Below, in pieces: positions 1-7,257 of a stretch of DNA of 43,669 nucleotides. The notes below the pieces were generated by a model, which saw only the letters and a list, made by a program, of their open reading frames with translations, had not been told where the DNA came from and made no database searches. The stretch comes from Planctomycetota bacterium (GTDB taxonomy: Bacteria > Planctomycetota > Planctomycetia > Pirellulales > Pirellulaceae): assembly GCA_003671195.1 (NCBI GenBank), contig QWPJ01000019.1:1-43669 (forward strand). Reading direction: 5' to 3'. How positions within the stretch are numbered: position 1 is the first letter of the stretch; the number at the start of each line of letters is the position of its first letter. The position numbers were made by a program, and so were the translations under genes.

Positions 1-491
1 CGCTCGGCTACAAAAAGCGGAGCGTTGAGCGCTGCGGGATCCAACCCACGCGCGGTCGGTAACTTGACGATCTCCCTGCAGTTGTCCCGAAGTACCGTCT
101 GCGTCGTATGACGATCGACCGTGATCTGCGAATGGGCTTCGTGGAAATACAGATAGCCCCGTGTCTGACCTTCGTTGTTTCCCAAGTCGTATTGCTGATC
201 GAAGTCCAAGGTTGATTTCGATTCGACCGGCGCTTTTCGAGCCACCGTCGCCTTGCCGTCGCTGCGAATCGAGGAGGCGTTCTGCGCTTTGAGGTGGACT
301 TCGCCGGTAAGCTCGATCATCGATCGGACACGGAATGCCAAGGGAGCTTGGCTATCGGTCTGGCTGTCGGTCTGGCTCTCGGTCTGGCCGTGGGCCTTGG
401 CAAATGCATCGGACCGCAGGAACGCCCCTGCACACAGTGCCTTGCCAAGCCATTGACGTCGGGTCGATCGGGAAAAGGCATTTGCTAGCAT
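1..491 (-). CDS. Secreted protein of unknown function, Tat signal, C-terminus outside window
   Basis: The reading frame begins at ATG 489-491 on the minus strand and runs off the left edge, so only the first 163 or so residues are visible. The N-terminus reads MLANAFSRSTRRQWLGKAL, a twin-arginine (Tat) type signal (TRRQWL) followed by a short hydrophobic stretch, so export across the inner membrane is likely. After the signal there is a QTES/QTDS/QTDS tandem repeat. The mature part (for example SMIELTGEVHL) alternates polar and hydrophobic residues and looks beta-rich, but I recognise no family. It lies 58 bp downstream of the asparaginase gene on the same strand and is probably the last visible gene of the ksgA operon. 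No function can be assigned. Confidence 0.7.
   Translation of the reverse strand, partial: MLANAFSRSTRRQWLGKALCAGAFLRSDAFAKAHGQTESQTDSQTDSQAPLAFRVRSMIELTGEVHLKAQNASSIRSDGKATVARKAPVESKSTLDFDQQYDLGNNEGQTRGYLYFHEAHSQITVDRHTTQTVLRDNCREIVKLPTARGLDPAALNAPLFVAE
351..386. repeat. 12-bp tandem repeat, three units
   Basis: Units of the form gctNtcggtctg occupy 351-362, 363-374 and 375-386, differing only at one base. They code on the minus strand for the QTDS repeats just after the Tat signal of the leftmost gene. Confidence 0.9.
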
Positions 492-549
492 AGAAGGAAC
501 CTTACGAGGTACACGAAATCCTACTGTGCTAGATCGGAGCGGATCGGTG

Positions 550-1791
550 TTATCGTTGAGAGGAATCGTCAGGACCCGCAAAGTCGGCCAAGCCTACGCG
601 GAAAAGGCCTTCGCTGTTGGCTTGGCCTCGGGCCATGATCGGGGTGTTGTAGATCGTCTCGATGTTGCCTTGGGCATCGACACAGATCACCCCACCGGAG
701 TCGCTCGGGAGAGTTTTTTCGATCGCATGGCCAGCCGCATCGCGCAGGGATTCCTTGAGGAATTCCATACGTGAGGAAATCGCCGAGGCGATATGGTTTC
801 GGATAAACAGCTCGCCGACGCCTGTGCAGCTGACGGCGCAGGTCGAGTTGTTGGCATAGGTCCCGGCTCCGATGATCGGAGTGTCGCCGATTCGACCGTA
901 CTTCTTACCGAGCAAGCCGCCGGTGCTGGTCGCTGCGGCGAGATTTCCGTGGGTATCCATCGCCACGCATCCGACGGTTCCAAGATAGAACAGTCGGTCT
1001 TGGCCTCGGTCGTGATCGAACCGCGAGGTGGCCTGTGGTTTGGTCGCTTGGCGTTTCTTCCACTCGTTCCAGCTTTCGATTTGCTCTTGGGTTTTGAAGT
1101 ACTGGCTCTCTTCGGTGGGCAGTTGCGATTGGATGCCGAAGGCGTCGGCTTCTTCTCCGACGAGAAAAACGTGTGGGGTTTTGTCCCTTACGGCCCGTGC
1201 AAGTGAGATTGGGTTGCGCGATTTGCGCACGTTGGCTACAGCACCGCAGGAGAGGTCTGAGCCGTCCATGAGGCTTGCATCGAGCGAATGTTCGCCGATT
1301 TCGTTCAGGACGGCGCCACGGCCGGCGTTGAAGTTCGGATCGTCTTCGAGGGTCCGCACGACGGCTTCGACCACATCGATGGCTTTGGCGGATTTTTCGA
1401 GCAACTGCGTCCCGGTACGTAGGGCTTTGGCAAGACCTTCGAGGCGAATTTGTCGCTGTGCCGGTGTCCAACGATCTAGGTCACCTCCTGCGCCGCCATG
1501 GATGGCGATCGTCCAGCGGGGTTGGTTTGACGATGTGGGATTCGGTTGGGACTGGGTCACGGTGCAGGTTAACTCGGTAGACTGAACTTCGGTAGACTGG
1601 ACTTCGGTGGAATTTTGACCATAGCAAGGCACAGCGAGGGCCAGCAGACTTGCCAGCAGACTTGCCAGCAGACTTGCCAGCATTCCGGCCATTAGGTTTG
1701 CTAGCAGAACGAGCCTATGGGCAAGTCGACTGCAGGAATGACGCGCGGGAATCGCGAGGGGAATCGAGATAGGTTGGAGTTTCCGATGCAT
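550..1791 (-). CDS. N4-(beta-N-acetylglucosaminyl)-L-asparaginase / isoaspartyl peptidase family (peptidase T2)
   Basis: This 413-residue Ntn hydrolase belongs to the glycosylasparaginase / isoaspartyl aminopeptidase family, which self-cleaves before a threonine that then acts as nucleophile on asparagine-linked or isoaspartyl substrates. Visible signatures are AIHGGAGG (about 96-103), NAGRGAVLN (155-163), the DASLMDG segment (171-177), and the cleavage motif GTVGCVA with the likely nucleophile Thr272, followed by ATSTGG (287-292). The precursor has a hydrophobic N-terminal segment (about 28-53) ending near a possible cleavage site, so it is probably exported. Both the signal core and the following linker contain tandem repeats. 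The gene starts 9 bp after the stop of the cytochrome gene, indicating one operon. The exact substrate cannot be read from sequence. Confidence 0.9.
   Translation of the reverse strand: MHRKLQPISIPLAIPARHSCSRLAHRLVLLANLMAGMLASLLASLLASLLALAVPCYGQNSTEVQSTEVQSTELTCTVTQSQPNPTSSNQPRWTIAIHGGAGGDLDRWTPAQRQIRLEGLAKALRTGTQLLEKSAKAIDVVEAVVRTLEDDPNFNAGRGAVLNEIGEHSLDASLMDGSDLSCGAVANVRKSRNPISLARAVRDKTPHVFLVGEEADAFGIQSQLPTEESQYFKTQEQIESWNEWKKRQATKPQATSRFDHDRGQDRLFYLGTVGCVAMDTHGNLAAATSTGGLLGKKYGRIGDTPIIGAGTYANNSTCAVSCTGVGELFIRNHIASAISSRMEFLKESLRDAAGHAIEKTLPSDSGGVICVDAQGNIETIYNTPIMARGQANSEGLFRVGLADFAGPDDSSQR
1574..1610. repeat. 15-bp tandem repeat in asparaginase linker
   Basis: Two full 15-bp units (1574-1588, 1589-1603) differ by one base and are followed by a partial third. 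They encode the STEVQ repeats of the linker between signal peptide and catalytic domain. Confidence 0.9.
1641..1682. repeat. 12-bp tandem repeat inside a signal peptide core
   Basis: Three identical 12-bp units ccagcagacttg (1641-1652, 1653-1664, 1665-1676) plus half of a fourth encode the repeated LLAS of the asparaginase signal peptide, so the duplications have lengthened the hydrophobic core. Confidence 0.95.
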
Positions 1792-1800
1792 CGCGTAGGT

Positions 1801-4398
1801 TTACTCCCGGCATAAGGCTTCGTCGAGATTCATCAGGGTCAAGCAGACGTTGCACAGCGAGGCCAGTTCGATCGGGTCGAGGGCCGAACTAGGCTTGCTT
1901 TCCCCGTTGTTCAGGAGTGCCAAGGCCGAATCGCGATCCAAGCCGAAGAGGGTTTGTTGTTTGTCTAGGGCCTTGCGCAGGATCTGAAGTTCCTCTTGGC
2001 TGAGATTTCGCGCGAGGAGGCGCCTCGACATGAATTGCAATCGATCTGTCGGATCGGCGGTCTCTTGGACTGCAAGAATCGCAAGGTTCTTGGCCGCTTC
2101 GACCCAGGTCGGATCGTTCAGAGTCGTCAGGGCATGGAGTGGAGTGCTTGTTTGCGATGCTCGTACGCGGCATGCTTGACGATTCGAGGCATCGAACATG
2201 TTGGCAGGTCCAACGGTCCGTCGCCAGAAGGTGTACAAGCTCTTTCGGTAGAGATTTGCGCCGGTGGATTTTGGATAAGTAAAATCGCGTTCTTTGGTGA
2301 TCGCAAGCGAATCCCAGATCCCTTCGGGTTGGTAGGGATAGACTGGGACTCCACCGATGCGAGAGACCATCAAATCCGAGGAGGCCAGGGCCCAATCTCG
2401 CAGGACCATCGCCGGCATGCGGAAGCGGCCTGCGCGGGCAACCCATTGGTTCTCAGGGTCCTTGGACCGCTCTTGAAGGGTCGTTCGGCTCGATTGCCTG
2501 TAGGTCGTACTCAGGACCAAACTGCGTTGGAGGCGTTTGGTATCCCATCCTTCGTCGCGGTACTCGGCCGAAAGGTAATCGAGCAGTGGACCATGGACCG
2601 GATACTGGCTTTGGACGCCAAAGTCTTCGGTGGTCTTGATCAGACCGATACCGAAAAAATGCTGCCAGATGCGGTTGACGGCCACGCGTGCCGTCAGCGG
2701 GTGTTCGGGTGCGACGAGCCATTGGGCAAAGCCGAGCCGATTTCGGGGAGCGTTCTCGGGAAGTTTTGGCAAAAAGGCGGGAGTATCAAAGGCGATGGGA
2801 TCAGAGGGTTTGAGGTATTCGCCCCGTTCGAGAATGTGCGTTTGACGCGGTTGTGCGTCGCTCATGATCATGGCTCGAGGGATTTGATCGGCGCGGTACG
2901 CATTGAGTTCATTTCGGATCGGTTGCTGTGCGGCAAGCGGTGGGATTTTGGCCGTCAGGTTGCTCAGAACCTTCTCATCGAAATGCTTCCGGAGCGAGGG
3001 TTCGAGATTCTTTTTCTCCTCATCGGACCGGTCCGCTTCGGGCTTGTTGAGCACCGCGAGGATCGCTTCGGGTATGCCCGGGCTGTTTGCGACGACCCCC
3101 AATCGCCAGCCGTTGAAAGCCGCATCGATCAGGGGTTGGGATTCTTTTTGAAGTCCTGCAAGCTTGGATTCATACTCGCCGATGCGCCTTTGGTTCTCTT
3201 CGGTGGGGAGTTCGAGCAACGGGGGTGCGACTCGGATGCGGCTAGAAAAATACTGCGGCACGCCGCTTTCGGGGACCCGGTTAAAAGCGTCCATCATCGC
3301 ATAGTAATCCCGCATGGTGATCGGATCGTATTTATGGTCATGGCACTGGGCGCAGGCCATCGTCAGACCCAGCCAGGTGGTGGCTGTCGTGTCGATCCGA
3401 TCAAAGAGAATCACATAGCGTTGCTCCTCGGCAATCGCTCCACCTTCGCCGTTGAGCAAATGGTTGCGATTGAATCCGCTGGCGATCTTTTGATCGTTGG
3501 TCGCATCGGGTAACAGGTCGCCAGCAAGTTGCCAGAGGGTGAATTGGTCGAAGGGGAGGTTTTCATTCAGGGCCCGTACCACCCAATCGCGCCAGAGCCA
3601 TTGCCAAGTATCGCCATCCTGTTGGAATCCATTGCTATCGGCATAGCGGGCAGCATCGAGCCATGAGAGGCTCATGCGTTCGCCGTAAGCGGGCTCGGCA
3701 AGGAGTTGGTCGACGATCCGTTCGTAGGCCATCGGATCCGAATCGTCGGCAAATCGGTCGACGGATTTCGGATCGGGTGGCAATCCGATGAGGTCTGCAT
3801 AGAGGCGTTTGATCAGAGTGCGTCGCTCGGCCGGTTGGCTCGGTCGGAGGCCTTGCTGACGGTGGCCTTGTGCGATGAACGCATCGAGGGGTTCATTGGC
3901 CCATCGGCCGCCGTCTGCACTGGTAGCTTCTGCACTGGTAGCTTCTGCACTGGTAGCTTCTGCACTGGCAGCTTCTGCTTGGGGATCGATCGGGATTGCA
4001 GGGCGTCGGGGGGATTCAAAGGCCCAGTGGTTGGAATATTTCGCGCCGCTTGCGATCCAACGTTTGAGGAGATCCTTTTGAGCCTCATTGAGTCGCCGAT
4101 TGGACTTCGGGGGGGGCATGAGGGTCTCTGGGTCGGTCGATTCGATACGATCGACGATTTGGTCGACGGCATCGGTGGGTTGATCGAGTCGCAAATCGGC
4201 TTGGCGTTTGTTGGCGTCTTGGCCGTGGCAGTAGAGGCAGTTCTCCGAGAGGATCGGTCGGATATCCCTATTGAAATCGATCGCTTCGGGATTTCCCGTG
4301 ATGGGGTCTGGGGCTTGCCCGAATGACGATCCGCAGCACTTCACGAGCAGGACTGCAACGAGGGTTGCAACAAGGCGGTACGTTGAGGTGGTCCACAT
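1801..4398 (-). CDS. Planctomycete cytochrome protein: PSCyt1 + PSCyt2 (DUF1549) + PSD1 (DUF1553)
   Basis: This is an 865-residue secreted protein with the classic planctomycete architecture. A signal peptide (about 1-28) is followed by a PSCyt1 cytochrome-c-like domain with heme-binding CLYCH at 54-58 and a likely Met ligand in the LMPPP segment. A linker with AEATS repeats comes next, then PSCyt2/DUF1549 carrying a second CAQCH site (near residue 350), and PSD1/DUF1553 in the C-terminal third (NRIWQHFFG is characteristic). In planctomycetes such proteins usually occur with secreted hydrolases or DUF1501 proteins; their biochemical role is not established. It lies 13 bp downstream of ksgA and 9 bp upstream of the asparaginase gene, an odd grouping for an rRNA modification gene. 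Family assignment is firm, function unknown. Confidence 0.93.
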   Translation of the reverse strand: MWTTSTYRLVATLVAVLLVKCCGSSFGQAPDPITGNPEAIDFNRDIRPILSENCLYCHGQDANKRQADLRLDQPTDAVDQIVDRIESTDPETLMPPPKSNRRLNEAQKDLLKRWIASGAKYSNHWAFESPRRPAIPIDPQAEAASAEATSAEATSAEATSADGGRWANEPLDAFIAQGHRQQGLRPSQPAERRTLIKRLYADLIGLPPDPKSVDRFADDSDPMAYERIVDQLLAEPAYGERMSLSWLDAARYADSNGFQQDGDTWQWLWRDWVVRALNENLPFDQFTLWQLAGDLLPDATNDQKIASGFNRNHLLNGEGGAIAEEQRYVILFDRIDTTATTWLGLTMACAQCHDHKYDPITMRDYYAMMDAFNRVPESGVPQYFSSRIRVAPPLLELPTEENQRRIGEYESKLAGLQKESQPLIDAAFNGWRLGVVANSPGIPEAILAVLNKPEADRSDEEKKNLEPSLRKHFDEKVLSNLTAKIPPLAAQQPIRNELNAYRADQIPRAMIMSDAQPRQTHILERGEYLKPSDPIAFDTPAFLPKLPENAPRNRLGFAQWLVAPEHPLTARVAVNRIWQHFFGIGLIKTTEDFGVQSQYPVHGPLLDYLSAEYRDEGWDTKRLQRSLVLSTTYRQSSRTTLQERSKDPENQWVARAGRFRMPAMVLRDWALASSDLMVSRIGGVPVYPYQPEGIWDSLAITKERDFTYPKSTGANLYRKSLYTFWRRTVGPANMFDASNRQACRVRASQTSTPLHALTTLNDPTWVEAAKNLAILAVQETADPTDRLQFMSRRLLARNLSQEELQILRKALDKQQTLFGLDRDSALALLNNGESKPSSALDPIELASLCNVCLTLMNLDEALCRE
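3914..3979. repeat. 15-bp tandem repeat, four units
   Basis: Units at 3914-3928, 3929-3943, 3944-3958 and 3959-3973 (three identical, the fourth with one change) encode AEATS repeats in the linker between the PSCyt1 and PSCyt2 domains. Confidence 0.95.
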
Positions 4399-4411
4399 GG
4401 TTTGGTCCGAC

Positions 4412-5323
4412 TCACGAGGGGGCTGAGGGGAGGATGGAGGTTCGACAGGCCTCCAGCAGTGCGATCATTCGCTCGACGGTTAATTGTTCGGCTCGCAGGT
4501 TTGGTTCGAGGTTTTCTTGGGCCAGGACCGCATCGACCTGTTCTTTGGTCAGGAGTTCTTGCATGGCCGAGATGACTTGGCTCCGGAGGAATTTGCGACG
4601 GTGCAGGAACATCGCCCGGAGTCGAGTGTGGAAGAACTCAAGATCGACGATTCTTGCGCGTTTGGCAGCGTTGGGAATGATTCGGATGATGGCCGAGTCG
4701 ACGTTGGGTCGTGGCCAAAAAACACTCGGAGGCAAAATTCGCAAGATTTCGCAATCGCACTGCGACTGCATCCAGATCGAAAGGGCGCTGTAGTCCTTGC
4801 AGGAAGGTGGAGCGATGATCCTTTCGCCGAGTTCTTTTTGGATCGTCACGACCATGCGTTCGACGAGGGGAGTTTCGTTCAGCAGGTTGCTGATGATGGG
4901 GGTCGCGACGTTGTAGGGGAGGTTCGCGACGAGTTTGAATTTCGATCCTGGGATCCGCGACATCGCCTCGCGGATATTATCGAGCAGTTCGGCTCGCAAG
5001 TGGTTTTTATTGCGCAAGGCATCGCAACAGAGGAGTCGCACGTTCGGATGGGAGGTCAGTTCGCGGGCCGCGATCGCTTGGAGGTCCCGGTCGACCTCGA
5101 CGGTCAAAACCGCACCGGCGCGTGCCGCGAGGGCTTTGGTCAGCGAGCCCATACCGGTCCCGATTTCCAATACGACATCGCTCGTCGAGAGCTCTGCACC
5201 GTCGACTAGCAGATTGAGCAGATTCAGGTCGATCAAAAAATTTTGACCGTACTTGGTTTTTGGCTGGAGGCCTGCGCGTTGGAGCGTCCGGGAAAGAAAG
5301 CTGAGTGTTTGCCGATCGCTCAT
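4412..5323 (-). CDS. rsmA: 16S rRNA dimethyladenosine transferase RsmA/KsgA
   Basis: This 303-residue protein is a KsgA/RsmA methyltransferase, which dimethylates two adjacent adenines near the 3' end of 16S rRNA during small-subunit assembly. Visible motifs are YGQNFLID near residue 25, the SAM-binding EIGTGMGSLT, an acidic EVDRD loop, and the catalytic NLPYN motif followed by VATPII. The C-terminal helical region (RRKFLRSQV) is complete, and the length is normal for the family. The ATG at 5321-5323 is only 6 bp from the stop of the RidA-like gene, so translation is probably coupled. The downstream cytochrome gene follows after 13 bp. Confidence 0.95.
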   Translation of the reverse strand: MSDRQTLSFLSRTLQRAGLQPKTKYGQNFLIDLNLLNLLVDGAELSTSDVVLEIGTGMGSLTKALAARAGAVLTVEVDRDLQAIAARELTSHPNVRLLCCDALRNKNHLRAELLDNIREAMSRIPGSKFKLVANLPYNVATPIISNLLNETPLVERMVVTIQKELGERIIAPPSCKDYSALSIWMQSQCDCEILRILPPSVFWPRPNVDSAIIRIIPNAAKRARIVDLEFFHTRLRAMFLHRRKFLRSQVISAMQELLTKEQVDAVLAQENLEPNLRAEQLTVERMIALLEACRTSILPSAPS

Positions 5324-5329
5324 CAGGGC

Positions 5330-5806
5330 TTATTCTGCAAGAGGCTTGATCTCGAATATCGCTTCGACTTCTACCGCCATTGCGTTGGGCAGCGAGTTGG
5401 TCCCAAGGGCGCTTCGGGCTCCGACTCCAAGGTCGTTTCCGAGCAGGTCGACGAAGACTTGGCTAAAGCCGTTGATGACCAGGGGACTTTGTCCAAAGTC
5501 ATCGGTGCAACGGACCAATCCGAGTGTCTTGACGATGCGGACGATACGATCCAGGCTCGAGAGTTCTTTGCGCAAGGTAGCGAGCATGGCTAGGGCCGTC
5601 TGCTTGGCGGCGGCTTGGCCCGCCGTGACGTCCAGGTCCAGACCGACGCGTCCGAGCATCAGCGAGCCATCGGGAAGGAGTGGACCGTGTCCCGAGACGT
5701 ACGCGAGGTTGCCGACAATGAGGACCGGTTTATAGAGCCCAACGGGCTTGGGAGCAGGCGGGAGCGTCCAGCCTAAGGACTGGAGTTTTGTTTCGAGAGA
5801 TTCCAT
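5330..5806 (-). CDS. RidA/YjgF-family protein
   Basis: A 158-residue member of the RidA (YjgF/YER057c/UK114) superfamily, whose best known members hydrolyse reactive enamine/imine intermediates from amino acid metabolism. Family features include VLIVGNLAYVSGHGP and the long helix GQAAAKQTALAMLATL. The lineage with an N-terminal TKLQSLGWTLP segment often lacks the catalytic Arg of true RidA, so deaminase activity is uncertain. I chose ATG 5804-5806 because homologous sequence begins there. The frame is open upstream to 5965, and an ATG at 5908 would overlap the preceding gene. A 12-bp tandem repeat with codon-multiple length in that upstream stretch leaves an N-terminal extension possible. Confidence 0.85.
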   Translation of the reverse strand: MESLETKLQSLGWTLPPAPKPVGLYKPVLIVGNLAYVSGHGPLLPDGSLMLGRVGLDLDVTAGQAAAKQTALAMLATLRKELSSLDRIVRIVKTLGLVRCTDDFGQSPLVINGFSQVFVDLLGNDLGVGARSALGTNSLPNAMAVEVEAIFEIKPLAE

Positions 5807-5837
5807 GGTTCCGTGTAGGAGAGGTGCTAGTTGGCCC

Positions 5838-5861
5838 GTGTTTGTTTCCGTGTTGGTTTCC
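5838..5861. repeat. 12-bp tandem repeat upstream of RidA-like gene
   Basis: Two 12-bp units (5838-5849, 5850-5861) differ at one base. They sit between the hypothetical gene and the chosen RidA-like start. If the longer RidA-like start is real they encode ETNT repeats. Confidence 0.75.
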
Positions 5862-5870
5862 AGGTTTGGC

Positions 5871-6368
5871 TCAGCCGACGAGGTGATTGAGAATTTGAAG
5901 GATCCCATTGAGGTGGGCCATGCGCGGACCGAAGCGATCGAGGAAGTCGGCGAACATGTATTCACTATCGACGAGTTGTTCTTGGGAGTCTTCGACCTCC
6001 GAGGTCATCTTCTCTAAGAAATCGGTTTGGACCGCCGAGAGCGTCTCGAGAGCCGAGCGGCAGGCTTGGACCAACTCCGGATGGGCGCTTCGCCACTGGT
6101 TCATTTCGTTTTGGCGTTGGGTCGATGCTTGCTGGGTGTTCTGGAGGACCTGGCGGTTGATTTGCAGCATTTGCTCGACCATCTGATTTTGACGGTTTTG
6201 AGCGTCGACCAATTGCCTCATCAGGGCGATCATCGCCGTGCCGACATCTGGGTTTCGGTTCGCAGTCGGGGCGTTGGGAGCCTGAGCAGGAGCATTTTGC
6301 CCGCTGGTGGCGTCGGCCGAGACATTGATCGAAAAAATGGGGGAAAAAGGTCCTGGGTCGTTAGACAT
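5871..6368 (-). CDS. Conserved-looking hypothetical, coiled-coil protein
   Basis: I do not recognise this 165-residue protein. The N-terminal 50 residues are rich in Pro, Ala, Asn and Ser and probably disordered. Residues 50-95 form a Gln/Met-rich amphipathic helix (LVDAQNRQNQMVEQML), consistent with a coiled coil. The C-terminal part is helical and acidic and ends in NGILQILNHLVG. No signal peptide or membrane segment is visible, so it is probably cytoplasmic. I chose the start at MSNDPGPFSP (6368); a start 13 codons upstream at 6407 is possible. It is the first gene of the leftward ksgA operon, divergent from the gene at 6629. Confidence 0.7.
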   Translation of the reverse strand: MSNDPGPFSPIFSINVSADATSGQNAPAQAPNAPTANRNPDVGTAMIALMRQLVDAQNRQNQMVEQMLQINRQVLQNTQQASTQRQNEMNQWRSAHPELVQACRSALETLSAVQTDFLEKMTSEVEDSQEQLVDSEYMFADFLDRFGPRMAHLNGILQILNHLVG

Positions 6369-6628
6369 CGTGATTTGCTTGCAAAGAGGCTCGAGATGGA
6401 GAAACAAGCCGGAGATCGCCCGAAAGCCCGCTGAATGTTCAGTATATCGCCGAGGGTGCTCAAAAGTCGAGTTTTCGGAACGAGTGGCTTGTTAATTTGG
6501 CGAATTTGTGTCGACAAGTCGGCTTGGGAGGCGATGTCTGGACAGATCCGGCTCGGCGCGTCGAAGCTTAGGGCGGGGTCTTTGACCTTCAATCGCAGAC
6601 GGTTTCGCAAGATTCACAACAAAGACGC

Positions 6629-7255
6629 ATGGCATCAGACAACGTTTCGTCTCAGAAATCCCTGGGTTTCGTCTCGGTCCGGCACCGCTTGGACCAAGGC
6701 TACTTCGGTGGCTATTTGCTGATCAACAGCGTGGCTCGTCCCCTGGAATTCCATTGCACGGTGCCGGTTCAGCCGACCCGGGCTCAGTCGATCCTCTTTG
6801 GGCCGACCCTCGAGGAATTTCTTTGCGGTGAGCAGATTTGCAGAGCGTTGCTCTCGCGAGCCAAGCTTCAGCCTCAGGTGGTTTTGGTCGATGCTCCGGC
6901 GGCCTTGTGCGTTCGCCATTGGATCGACTTGCCGATCCTATGGGTCCGGGCCCGTGGTGCTCTAGGGGGTGCTCTAGGGGGAACAAGCTCCGAGCAATCG
7001 TCATCCGGAGAGCTCCTGAGTCCGACGAGCCTTGAGCATGGCTTTCAGACCCCTAGCCATCAGCGGAATGCTTCCGAGTACGCGGAAAGAACCTCGGAGC
7101 ACTACCAGTTTTGCTGCTTGGATTCCTACCGCAGCGACCTCGACGCGATCGATTGGCTCAACGAATCCTATGCGATCGAACATGATCTGCGCGAGCCCTT
7201 CGAGCGGATCATCGAAGCGTTGTCCGAGGCGCATCCCCGAACCAAGGCAGCTTGA
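6629..7255 (+). CDS. Hypothetical protein coupled to SNF2 helicase
   Basis: This is a 208-residue protein that I do not recognise. The N-terminal half (for example SVRHRLDQGYFGGYLLINS) reads as a small alpha/beta domain. A disordered Ser/Gly-rich linker (about 108-150) contains the GALG repeat, and the C-terminus is acidic and helical (LDAIDWLNESY). There is no signal peptide. Its stop codon (7253-7255) lies 2 bp before the ATG of the SNF2 gene, so the two are very probably co-translated and may act together. It is the first gene after a 260-bp divergent intergenic region that holds no other gene and no promoter I can name with confidence. Confidence 0.75.
   Translation: MASDNVSSQKSLGFVSVRHRLDQGYFGGYLLINSVARPLEFHCTVPVQPTRAQSILFGPTLEEFLCGEQICRALLSRAKLQPQVVLVDAPAALCVRHWIDLPILWVRARGALGGALGGTSSEQSSSGELLSPTSLEHGFQTPSHQRNASEYAERTSEHYQFCCLDSYRSDLDAIDWLNESYAIEHDLREPFERIIEALSEAHPRTKAA
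6956..6979. repeat. 12-bp tandem repeat, two units
   Basis: Two identical units ggtgctctaggg (6956-6967, 6968-6979) encode a GALG duplication in the linker of the hypothetical protein. Confidence 0.85.
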
Positions 7256-7257
7256 GC

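Noticed and set aside
351..386. Possibility that the tandem repeats are CRISPR or iteron arrays
   Set aside because: Units are contiguous with no spacers, only 12-18 bp long, and sit inside coding frames; no cas or replication genes are near.
1996..3513. Long plus-strand open frame opposite the PSCyt/PSD1 gene
   Set aside because: It lies wholly antisense to a gene with clear domain motifs. The GC-rich codon pattern produces long open antisense frames throughout this window, and no motif is visible.
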